Positions 1 through 7,485 of a stretch of 20,032 nt of DNA are shown piece by piece. This stretch comes from Didymodactylos carnosus. Taxonomy: Eukaryota > Rotifera > Eurotatoria > Philodinida > Philodinidae. Numbering within the stretch: the stretch's first letter is position 1; each line of letters begins with the position of its first letter. The DNA lies in NCBI GenBank assembly GCA_905250885.1, contig CAJNOQ010003515.1:1-20032 (forward strand), read 5' to 3'. Position numbers and translations under genes: made by a program. Below the pieces are notes generated by a model. It was not told where the DNA came from and made no database searches. It saw only the letters and a list, made by a program, of their open reading frames with translations.

Positions 1-27
1 ATGTGTCGTGTTAGCCACTACTCTCAC
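1..27 (+). repeat. Left terminal inverted repeat of the MULE remnant (possibly cut by window edge)
   Basis: This arm pairs with 516-542 at 26 of 27 positions. The mismatch is at position 23. It begins at the first base of the window, so it may continue upstream. Confidence 0.6.
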
Positions 28-58
28 GTCGCTCTAGTATTTTGCCAGAAACAGAAAA

Positions 59-122
59 AAGGTTCGATTATTTTCGATTTCGAATAATCTAAGGTTCGAA
101 TATTTTCGATTTCGAATAATCG
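59..122. repeat. Two tandem 32-bp units rich in TTCGAATAATC
   Basis: Units 59-90 and 91-122 differ at two positions. Both carry ATTTTCGATTTCGAATAATC, and the following bases (to about 140) continue the same self-complementary TTCGATT/AATCGAA pattern. They sit inside the MULE remnant between the left TIR and the end of the coding remnant, where subterminal repeats are common in transposons. Confidence 0.75.
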
Positions 123-151
123 AATTTCGATTAATCGAAATCCTAGCATGC

Positions 152-474
152 CTAGCTGGAACGAATGTTCATCACGTAACAGTCCAACAAATTCTTAAAT
201 ATGATGATGAACAGGAAAATTACTTTCCAGACGCTTGTTATATTCTTCCACATGATTATTAGTTCGTGGTAAATTATTTTGAATTGCATCTTTAACATTC
301 CACGTTTGTGCATTGAACAAACCGATATCACTATCAACATACGTCTGGACTAAATAATCATTGAATTCCGTTGCACCAGCATGATCGGGTGTATATAGAT
401 CTATATAGATATAGATATAGATACCCATTATGATTCACTGGTTTGTCTTTTTCAGTAGACGTGAAAATTAACAT
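152..474 (-). pseudogene. Internally deleted, frameshifted FLYWCH/MULE transposase remnant
   Basis: Read from 474 down on the minus strand, the first frame starts with an ATG and gives MLIFTSTEKDKPVNHNGYLY. This resembles the opening of a FLYWCH domain (Ser, Pro, then Gly-Tyr-x-Tyr) and then runs into a TATAGA microsatellite (391-423). After a frame change the sequence gives a stretch ending NLPRTNNHVEEYNKRLE. The WN...RTNNHvE...N..L pattern is typical of the C-terminal part of MULE transposases that follows the catalytic core. Near 200 one base is missing: the frame stops after VHHHI, and the next frame continues FKNLLDCY to a stop at 152-154. Most of the catalytic domain is absent, so the remnant cannot make a transposase. 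The MULE C-terminal assignment is fairly firm and the FLYWCH part is tentative. Confidence 0.55.
391..423. repeat. TATAGA-type microsatellite at the deletion junction
   Basis: A run of imperfect ATAGAT/TATAGA units lies between the N-terminal-like and C-terminal-like pieces of the MULE remnant. It marks the deletion or frame-change junction and produces an artificial Ile-Tyr run in translation. Confidence 0.8.
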
Positions 475-515
475 TTTGATGAACAAAACAATTTAACTTA
501 TTTAGATTTAAATTT

Positions 516-542
516 GTGATAGTAGTGGCTAACACGACACAT
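516..542 (-). repeat. Right terminal inverted repeat of the MULE remnant
   Basis: This is the reverse-complement partner of 1-27. It contains AGTGGCTAACACGACACAT and closes the 542-bp remnant. Confidence 0.6.
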
Positions 543-665
543 TTTGTCCGGTACGCGCACCTAGTCTTGTGTACAATACCATCGCCATCGACTAAACGAT
601 GGTACAACACTTTATTTATTTTTAGGCGCGAACATAGATATCTGATAGATCAGAAAAAAATATAT

Positions 666-757
666 GTGACGAACTGAGAGAGAAGTGTTGATGGGACGAA
701 CTGAGAAAAAAGCTTCGTGGGACGAATTGAGAAGTCAATTTGGGACGAACTGAGAGG
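666..757 (+). repeat. Four spaced copies of GGGACGAACTGAGA
   Basis: The GACGAAYTGAGA core starts at 668, 695, 721 and 744, a spacing of 27, 26 and 23 bases. Copies 2-4 are preceded by TGG. The copies are nearly identical while the spacers differ, so this is an array of short motifs and not a simple microsatellite. Its function is unknown; it could be subterminal repeats of a decayed element or a protein-binding cluster. Confidence 0.75.
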
Positions 758-1330
758 ATACCCTTTCTTTAGTAACGTTAAGACTAGACTCTTAATCTGC
801 AGATAAAGAGTTGTATACATGACCGTTTCAGGATCGTTGGATCTAATTCACAGTCTGTTCACACAGTTTTCTTTCACAATGCGACATTATTTTGCATATT
901 TTCACGATGGTATTAGGATTTTCTAACTGGAAATTGTCAATACCATCGTCATCAATTAAGTTAAATGACGAAACTACGCTCTGATTAATGGGTAAGATTA
1001 TCTTTTATCAAGTTACATAGGAGAATTAGTATTTTCGATACTCTTATTTGTCTCATAATATTATTCTGGGCTTCTACTGTGCATGACGACATCAATCTTG
1101 TTTCTAAGGAATTATCAAAATTCCCAACAACACCAGAAGCCATCTGCTCTATATGTTTTTGCCTTATATATGTTTATGTTTATGCCTTAACTTTTCTGTT
1201 TTTATGTATGTTTATGTTTATGCCTATATGTTTATGCCTTAAAATGATACGAAAGCCTGTAAACGCTATCTTTATAGGTTGTGATTTTTATGTGGTGGGA
1301 TTTACAAGTTCAAAGATGTTTTTGATAGGG

Positions 1331-1407
1331 TTTTCCAGAGATCCGATCTTTAGAAAACGCGACCAAAAGTGCTACGCCATTGGAATGAGCGCATACGAAA
1401 ACGTATG
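1331..1407. repeat. Half-copy of the foldback repeat family, ending in a small hairpin
   Basis: TTTTCCAGAGATCC at 1331-1344 also occurs exactly at 10900-10913 and in variant form near 17329, at the centre of foldback repeats. The bases after it (GAAAAC..., then CCATTGGAATGAGCGCA) are similar in order to the right arm of the foldback at 17233-17449. The stretch ends in a 6-bp stem hairpin, CATACG-AAAA-CGTATG, at 1392-1407. I read it as a diverged half-element. Confidence 0.4.
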
Positions 1408-1910
1408 AAAATAGTTTCAGAATAGTTTTCGTAGGCTTTCAAACTGCTTGTAAATTAAAAATCCTAGTGTCTCACTAAAACTGCCACGAGAATGCTGCAA
1501 ATCTCTCATTTCAGTAAATCGAACGATTTTTTACGCATTACAACTGACATATCATTCGATACAGTTCGATGCACTGATTCTAAATATGTCAATAGTTTTT
1601 AATGAAGGTGCTTTGGGACGAGAAAAAGGGATTTTTTGCCTGAATAACCTATATCTCGGTCCAGAAGCATTTCCGCTAGCAGTGTTGGCTCATTGTATAT
1701 AGGAAAATATTCTATGAAAGTATCACTGAATTTGGAGCTGTGGAAAATTGTGGACTAACTTTTCTGAATACCTTTTTTCGGAAAACACTTAGCGTACAGA
1801 AAACATTATTTTCTCTACTCAGAAAAGGCTTAAAGTCAAAAACATTTTTACGAATCGGTAGCTTAGAATTTATATCTTCGGAATATGTGAAATTGATTTT
1901 TCCAAATATT

Positions 1911-1962
1911 TATTAGTTCAACAAAAAAACCTCCAACCAAAGGTTTTTTTGTTGAACTAATA
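1911..1962. repeat. Perfect 22-bp-arm hairpin with 8-base loop
   Basis: Bases 1911-1932 and 1941-1962 are exact reverse complements with an 8-base spacer (CCAACCAA). A perfect 22-bp arm in otherwise diverged non-coding DNA suggests recent origin or selection on structure. RNA from either strand would fold into a strong stem. It could be a hairpin-forming transposon end, an extrusion-prone palindrome, or a small-RNA precursor. The sequence alone does not decide between these. Confidence 0.85.
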
Positions 1963-2840
1963 GTCTAAAAATACCGCATTTTTTATGACTTACTTTTCTC
2001 GACGATGTTGATTATTGTAGCCAAACTTTTTTCACTGCTAAATCGGTCGTTAGGCAATGTATATGAAACACTATCAAAATCTCAAAAAAACTCACTTTCG
2101 TTTATTCTCCAAATGGCCGCTTGATTATCCACTATGCAATGCACATGTATGTAAACAGCGAACCAAAACATCAGTCCTATTGCCAAATTTTCTATGACAG
2201 CAGTCTCAACAAAACGCGAAATTTTTATTTTTTTAAAACAACTATGAAAAACACATTTTTTTAAAATCGTTTTTCGACAAAGAATATTCATCTGATGAAC
2301 CTAAAATAACGTTCAAGTACAGCCAAAAATAAAACAAAGACTAACGTGTTTTTGTTAATTTAGCCGTTTTCGCCTCAAATTGGGTAAGTCGTTTTTCGAT
2401 AACTTTTTCATTTCTTCATATATATTTTTCACCGGAATATTTTGGTAATTTTCACGCCCTTTGTAGCCATTCGTAAATCGAGAGCCAAGCGTAAATTCCC
2501 GGGTGACTCACGAGGGATTTTACATTTTGCCGTGGATTCACCAGTGAAAGTGCACTAGGGGTTTCTGTTGTGGTTTTATAAATTAACTTTAACCTGATGC
2601 AATCATTCATTCTAAATTTAACTCTTTAACCGTTTCTCAGCTGCCCGAATACATGAAGCTGAGTTTAGTGCTCGAAATACTGTCGTCTAGAGCTCTGCTG
2701 GTCAACTAAATCTGGAGACGTTACGATTTTGATAACCTACTTTTAACCTAAACGGTAAAACGATTTTGAGTAACAGACTAGAATACTCAGGGATGGAGAG
2801 AACGTGGTTTTATTGGTTCAGATAAGTGACCAATAACCTA

Positions 2841-2849
2841 GACGTGATG
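2841..2849 (+). other. Left target-site duplication of the Merlin element
   Basis: GACGTGATG directly precedes the left terminus and matches GACGTTATG at the right end at 8 of 9 positions. The length fits Merlin. The single mismatch is consistent with an insertion that has aged. Confidence 0.85.
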
Positions 2850-3048
2850 GGTATTCGTTTAGCAGGTGTTAGCCCAAATACCTGGTGACAGTACAGCTGG
2901 TGTTCCTCATATAGTTATGGTGTTCCCCTCTATCGCTATAAATAGTACGGTGACACTACAGCTGGTGTTCCCCGTAGTAACATTATAGCCGATGTTCCCC
3001 ATATCGATTTAGTGTTCTACTAATAGCAAAAGATAGAGTAAAAAATAT
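2850..3048 (+). repeat. Left terminal inverted repeat of the Merlin element
   Basis: This arm of about 199 bp matches the reverse complement of 4640-4815 with scattered substitutions and small indels. About 20 bases near 3001-3020 have no partner in the right arm. Inside the arm GGTGTTCC-type motifs recur (for example CAGCTGGTGTTCC near 2897 and 2959), spaced along the TIR like binding sites. Confidence 0.9.
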
Positions 3049-3482
3049 GCGAGAATAGAAGAATAAATTTATGAGAAAGATACATCGCGCGTTATTTTCA
3101 AGTGTTCTTAATTTGATAATCACATTGCAAATCAAAGATCATAGCGTAGGAAAAAAAGCCACTGAGCTTATCTCGATAAGTCGAAATGATCCGATGCGGA
3201 ATCTATTACAAAGATTATGAAAGATAAGTTAGATATGCTTGGGAAAACTGTATATATTAACAGTTCATATCAGCTAATAATCACAACTTCAAAATGACTA
3301 TACCAATTTCAACCAACTTCCGTGAGTTTTATTCGATCCTTAACGATACGAAGAAGTTTCCGTTGTTCGTCAGTGAACAAAAATTAGTTTTACAAAGTGA
3401 AGACCACAAGTGTCCCAAATGTGGCTCAGAAATGAGTGACGGGAAACGTCATAAAACGCTCAAGAATGGTAAGTGATTCTTT

Positions 3483-3527
3483 CACTGGTTGCCACACACA
3501 GTTAATTGAGTGCTTATGGGGTCAAGC
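3483..3527 (+). repeat. Displaced 45-bp copy of the catalytic-Glu region
   Basis: Bases 3483-3527 match 4378-4422 at 44 of 45 positions, about 0.9 kb apart in the same orientation. The source segment encodes TGCHTQLIECL and the catalytic Glu. The copy sits just after the exon 1 donor, where the rest of the zinc-binding region should be. It keeps TGG where the source now has the stop TGA, so it preserves the older Trp codon. Confidence 0.92.
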
Positions 3528-3894
3528 TGTGGTGGGCAAATATATCGTCGAAAACAATGTCATGGACTGTTGAATGCAGCGGATCAACTGTTGTTGATTG
3601 ATCTAACTTTTCACGAGAAGTAAGTGCTACTGTATGAACTATTTTACGATAACACAGATTGTTTAATTAATTCAGGTCTGTACAGAAAAACTTAATATGG
3701 TTCCACAAATGGGAGACATTGAGGAAGTTGTCCAGATTGACGAATCACCTTTCCGTGGTAGGCGAAAATACAATCGTGGACGACTTTTACTTGGTAATCA
3801 AAATAATAATGGGAACAACAACACAACAAATGGACTGGTACCATACGCATCCAGTAGTGAGGAGAGCGATGGCACTCAGCAATAAACAAATAGT

Positions 3895-4275
3895 CGTAAT
3901 TATGGAAGACGTATGGATGGTAAGTGTTTCCATCTGATCTAGTCTCAACTAACAAGCTTCATTATGTACCTGGAACAACCGTATGGTCAGATGGATGGGC
4001 TGCCTATAAGAATTTACAAACGCAGTACGGATAACCGTAATTATGGAACACGTATGGACGGTAAGGGGTTTCTGATTCCATCTGGCCTAGCCTCAATTAA
4101 CAAGCTTCAGTATTGCGCAACCGAGAGAAGATGGACATGAGGTATAGTTTTTCCACGAACAACGTCGTAATCGTCTAACATTAGTTTCAATTATATGGAA
4201 ACATGTAGAACCTAGAGCAACCGTATGGTCAGATGAATGGGTTGCGTACAAAAACCTACAAACGCAGTACGGATA
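3895..4275 (+). repeat. Tandem duplication spanning the second catalytic Asp of the transposase
   Basis: Unit A (3895-4035) and unit B (4036-4275) both begin CGTAATTATGGAA, pass through GTATGGAYGGTAAG and an AACAAGCTTCA stretch, and end in ACAAACGCAGTACGGATA. Unit B is about 100 bp longer: it keeps a segment reading FFHEQRRNRLTLVSIIWKHV that unit A lacks. Unit B is therefore closer to the original. The duplication gives two SDxW motifs and makes a single functional DDE fold impossible. Confidence 0.85.
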
Positions 4276-4377
4276 TGATCACCAAACAGTAAGTAAACCG
4301 ATCATCATACCTAGAAAACTTGATAAACATTAAATTCAATTAAAGGTGAACCACAGTCAAAATTTGATTGATCCCCA

Positions 4378-4422
4378 CACTGGTTGCCACACACAGTTAA
4401 TTGAGTGCTTATGAGGTCAAGC
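4378..4422 (+). repeat. Source copy of the 45-bp duplicated segment
   Basis: This is the partner of 3483-3527, in its expected place in the last transposase exon. The only difference between the copies turns the Trp codon after Glu-Cys-Leu into TGA (4412-4414). Confidence 0.92.
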
Positions 4423-4639
4423 AAAAACCAAAATATTAAGAACAATGCCTGGCTCAACGTTATTAGATAACCATTTAAACGACTTCCGGTACCGTTCGGT
4501 CCATAAGGACATGTTTCCCGCAATTCTAACGGATATTCGAGAATTTTGTATGTAATGCTTTTATTGCTTTTGTGTTTTGTTTTCTTTGATTTTCTGGTTT
4601 GTAATGTTCTTTTTCGTTTTGCGATTAAAACATTGAACT

Positions 4640-4815
4640 ATATTTTTTACTCAATCTTTTACTATTAGGGGAACACCAGCTATAATGTTACTACGGGGCA
4701 CACTATAGTTGTATGAGGAATACCAGCTAATGTCACCGTACTATTTATAGCGATAGGGGGAACACCATCTGTACTGTCACCAGGTATTTGGGCAAACACC
4801 TGCTAAACGAATACC
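4640..4815 (-). repeat. Right terminal inverted repeat of the Merlin element
   Basis: This arm of about 176 bp pairs with 2850-3048. It keeps the inner part (TTTTTTACTCAATCTTTTAC) and the outer terminus CCTGCTAAACGAATACC. It carries the same GGAACACC motifs (the reverse complement of GGTGTTCC). Confidence 0.9.
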
Positions 4816-4824
4816 GACGTTATG
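4816..4824 (+). other. Right target-site duplication of the Merlin element
   Basis: GACGTTATG follows the right terminus directly and pairs with 2841-2849. One base differs. Confidence 0.85.
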
Positions 4825-5407
4825 ATGAGCTTCTTATTATCTTTTTCTCTCTTTTTCTATTGTTTAAAATATCTTTAATACAATTTGGACTGATGTTTTG
4901 TGATTTTATTTTAAATTGAACTACTAATAGTGAAAGATGACAGAACTGACGAAGCAAATGGAAGAGAAAAAAAACAAATTCTACGTTCGTTAAAAGACTG
5001 CGAATATACAACAGTAACAAAACTACCGTCGGGTGTCAAAGGCGAATTTTCAGGTGTGCTGAAAAGCATTTTAGAAAAATGTGCTTTTGTTTTGTTTGTT
5101 AAAGAAAAAATTGCATAGGTTAGATTAGGTTAACCTAGGTGAGGTTAGGAAAAAAATGCCAAAAGGTCATAACCTACAGGGCTCTACCGTCGTCTAAGCA
5201 CCATCCGTCATGCGGTTTGACTACGAACATCTCAATCATTTGATCGACGTTATCGTTAGCCTCCATATTTATACAAACATGCCTTCTAGGGATCAATTAC
5301 TTAAATTATCGAACAGTATAGAACTATTTGTACGAAACACTGTTCAAAACGTTAAACCTAGCCTAACTATCGAGCAGTACCACTCGTACTCTCTAACCTA
5401 AAAAAAA
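4825..5407. other. Stretch with two unrecognised short reading frames, probably non-coding
   Basis: Frames at 4930-5118 (62 codons, MKDDRTDEANGREKK...) and 5210-5401 (63 codons, MRFDYEHLNHLID...) have a fairly protein-like composition. I recognise no domain, signal peptide or partner exon. Between them is GGTTAG-rich sequence with a 12-bp palindrome TAGGTTAACCTA at 5126-5137. Either frame could be an exon of a gene I cannot see, but chance is the simpler reading. Confidence 0.4.
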
Positions 5408-5801
5408 TAGGTTTATTACGAAACTTATAAGGGTATACAGAAGTGGAACCATTTCTATACTCCTTTAGGTTTCGTAGAAGACATGGTGCAGTACGAAACC
5501 GCTTAAGTGCATAAATTCAAGGAGGTTTTTTCTGAGAAGTGGACCATTTCAGCAGCTTAGGCGTGTTTTCATTGTATAGGGCGGCGAAAAATGAGCCACA
5601 AAAATATCTGAAACTTCTCTAATTTCTGATTTCTGGAGGAAAAGTCATGAGGGAAAAACAACGAAATAAGTAAATGCACTGATCAATCGTTTCAATGCAC
5701 TTAGAACGGTGTGGTACTGCAGCTTGTCTTCTATGAAACCTAAAAGGGTTTATAAATGATTGCTCTTCTCTATACCCTTTTAAGTTTTGTAATAAACCTT
5801 A
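5408..5801. mobile_element. 394-bp MITE-like element with about 105-bp terminal inverted repeats
   Basis: Bases 5408-5512 are the imperfect reverse complement of 5695-5801. Shared blocks include AGGTTTATTAC, AAGGGTATA, AGGTTTC-TAGAAGACA and AAGTGCAT. The 180-bp centre has no coding frame. Short length, long TIRs and no gene fit a non-autonomous DNA transposon. A TA is present next to each end, but target duplication and superfamily are not resolved. Confidence 0.8.
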
Positions 5802-7485
5802 TTGAATACTCATTGTAGTGCTACTTATTAAAACTCCTTTTACTGATACTCTGCAAAGGTTGCTTTTCAATGGAAAATAGGAATATAGGGTAGAGAATTG
5901 TCTGTACTACAAAGCTTTTAATCTTTCTAGGTTTAACTGCTTTATGTTCTTTTAAATGAAAAATTTTTGTTTTTAAATTTCAAAAATTTAATTTATTTCA
6001 ATTTTTCCGCATTAATTTTTGGAGTTCCAAGAACTAAAAGTAGCAGGTTTTGTCCAATATTTTTCGCTCGTTTGATTAGTACATAATTGACTTCGAACAA
6101 AGACCGACGAGACCACCGGCGGAACAAAAATAAAATAGGCGAATAGACGGGTTTTCAAGAAAAATGTTGATACCTTTTATTTTAAAATAAATAACGCATC
6201 AACCAGACGTTACTAACGTTGAAAAACTTAGATTTCTAGGTAACTTTAGACGGAAAAATCGTCAACTAAGAACTCCTCCGAACGAAAAACTTAATTTGTA
6301 GCCAAAGTTTTGATTAAGCCCTCTTCATCACCTTTTTCAAAATTGCGACAATGTTGACTTCCTCTTTCTGATTGCTTGTGCAAATATTAGCTCTCGAAAA
6401 AAACACACTATTCGACTATGAAACGCTCAGACTTAGCTTTACGCGTTCACTATTTAAGGGAAATGATTCGCTGTGTCACATTGTAATTATGCTCTTAGTA
6501 TTATGACAATATGTTTTAGATTATGTGTCTTAGTCGTTGCAAGAACAGCAGTTTCTATTTTTCTTAAATGACGACTCTAGCACTAGATTCGTAGGCGAAA
6601 AAATATTCTGAGAGAAATATCCTTCATTCACCTGCTCTGATTCCCAGTATATTCAACATCGATGGTTAATAACAGATGACTGTTATCATCGTATTACTAA
6701 AGTATAAAATCAAAACTTCATCATACGATTTTGGAATCAAATAATCAGTTAACATAATATTTGCCGATCGTAAACCTTGGGTAAGGTTGATTTTCGCTTA
6801 TTAGGTATTATTTCTTTTATATTTAAAAGTGAACTCCAAAGAGTTCTCACGCAAGTGTAAAGATTTTAACTATAACTCATTTTTCATATATTGTAAGGGT
6901 ATTCACCGTTATGAATAATCTGAACATTTGGTTGTCTTAAACTTTCTCTTCGTCAGTTACCGAACTTATAAGTTTCAAAAATAGTCGAATTCATGTACCT
7001 TTTTAGAAGACCACTGGTTTAGTAGCTTATAAGGAGTATAAATAAGCAACATCTCGGTAGCTAAACGATAGACACAAATCAACTTTACTTATTTGGGCCT
7101 GAGTAACGTAGAATCAGTCACGTAGAAAACCTATTTTAAAACCTTTTTAAAGAGACAATAGGTTTATTGAGAACTATCTATACCATAATAAATCGCACTT
7201 CGTGACAAATTGTTCTTTATGGTTTCATATGTTCCTCTATATCAATTTGTTTGATGCAAATGAAAAATATTGTATTTCTAGTAGAAAACTGAGTGTGTTT
7301 TTTGATTTAAAATTATTTAAGGTGTTTTTTCATACCAAAATATCTCACTTACTTTCAGCACCAATTTTCACTGAAATTTCACCGAATGTTAGACTACAGC
7401 AAAAACTAATGCATCGGAAAGATTACGTTAACATAATAAAACTTGCGTGAGTTGTGATCAAACCATGTACCATCTAGACAAGGAA
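5802..7485. other. Non-coding AT-rich stretch
   Basis: I see no convincing gene. An 82-codon frame at 7202-7450 has no domain character. A small imperfect hairpin lies at about 6660-6692 (ATAACAG paired with CTGTTAT, with CGATG flanks). No long inverted or direct repeats were found by eye. Confidence 0.55.

Larger units (their letters stand above)
1..542. mobile_element. Miniature MULE-type (FLYWCH/MULE) remnant with terminal inverted repeats
   Basis: Bases 1-27 are the reverse complement of 516-542 with one mismatch (core ATGTGTCGTGTTAGCCAC). Between them, on the minus strand, lie pieces resembling the start and end of a MULE-type transposase. The arrangement fits an internally deleted, non-autonomous copy in which both ends survive and the middle is lost. 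The left TIR starts at the window edge, so the true end may lie further left and the target-site duplication cannot be checked. Known of the family: Mutator-like elements have TIRs and usually a 9-bp duplication. The boundaries are inferred. Confidence 0.55.
543..2849. other. Non-coding stretch, no convincing gene
   Basis: No reading frame here has domain-like content. A 109-codon frame at 1079-1408 is mostly translation of low-complexity TGTTTATGCCTTA-type repeats (about 1155-1245). The stretch holds the GACGAACTGAG repeat cluster (666-757), a foldback-family fragment (1331-1407) and a perfect hairpin (1911-1962). The bases between these are unremarkable AT-rich sequence. Confidence 0.7.
3294..4555 (+). 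pseudogene. Merlin transposase pseudogene (DDE, ISXO2-like domain)
   Basis: Exon 1 starts at the ATG at 3294. It encodes an N-terminal region with CPKCGSEM (half of a zinc-binding site) and ends at a GTAAGT donor at 3469, whose acceptor is no longer recognisable. A second exon remnant ends at 3619 (NFSRE), followed by a clean intron at 3620-3675. The next exon begins VCTEKL and carries the first catalytic Asp (3739-3741, in QIDES) and RKYNRGR, then an Asn/Ser/Glu-rich linker and NYGRRMDG. The second Asp occurs twice, in SDGW (3990-3992) and SDEW (4232-4234). An intron at 4289-4345 precedes VNHSQNLIDPHTG and the catalytic Glu (4403-4405, in TQLIEC). The frame ends at 4553-4555. In-frame stops are TGA 3599-3601 and TGA 4412-4414 (both at expected Trp codons), TAA 3883-3885 and TAG 4145-4147. 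The gene is dead but easily recognised. Confidence 0.88.
2850..4815 (+). mobile_element. Merlin-type (IS1016/ISXO2-like) DNA transposon, nearly complete but inactive
   Basis: This is a 1966-bp element. Its ends, GGTATTCGTTTAGCAGGTGT on the left and the matching reverse complement on the right, continue into long TIRs. It is flanked by 9-bp direct repeats, GACGTGATG (2841-2849) and GACGTTATG (4816-4824), which differ by one base. Known of the family: Merlin elements have TIRs, 8-9-bp target duplications and a DDE transposase related to bacterial IS1016/IS1595-group proteins. The internal gene matches: a CPxC zinc-binding motif, QIDES...RKYNRGR, VWSDEW, and VNHS...HTQLIE. Termini, duplication length and protein all agree, so the family call is firm. 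The transposase is broken, and mobility would require an active relative elsewhere in the genome. Confidence 0.9.

Noticed and set aside
61..125. tRNA T-loop-like GGTTCGAAT/GGTTCGATT
   Set aside because: The motif belongs to a tandem repeat. No acceptor stem, D-arm or anticodon arm can be drawn around it.
666..757. CRISPR-like array
   Set aside because: Repeats of about 14 bases with 9-15-base spacers in a eukaryotic context do not fit CRISPR dimensions, and no cas genes are present.
1079..1408. 109-codon open frame on the plus strand
   Set aside because: Much of it is translation of TGTTTATGCC-type low-complexity repeats and a foldback fragment. There is no domain, no start context and no partner exon.
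3719..3937. 72-codon frame overlapping the transposase
   Set aside because: It is an out-of-frame reading of the Merlin exon. The frame carrying QIDES and RKYNRGR is the real one.
5113..5150. TTAGG-like telomeric repeats (GGTTAG...TTAGG)
   Set aside because: Only a few degenerate, irregular units partly explained by a local palindrome TAGGTTAACCTA. Not a telomere array.
4930..5401. Two adjacent frames of 62 and 63 codons as exons of a small gene
   Set aside because: The composition is plausible, but I saw no shared domain, no clear intron joining them and no recognisable homolog. Mentioned only as unproven.
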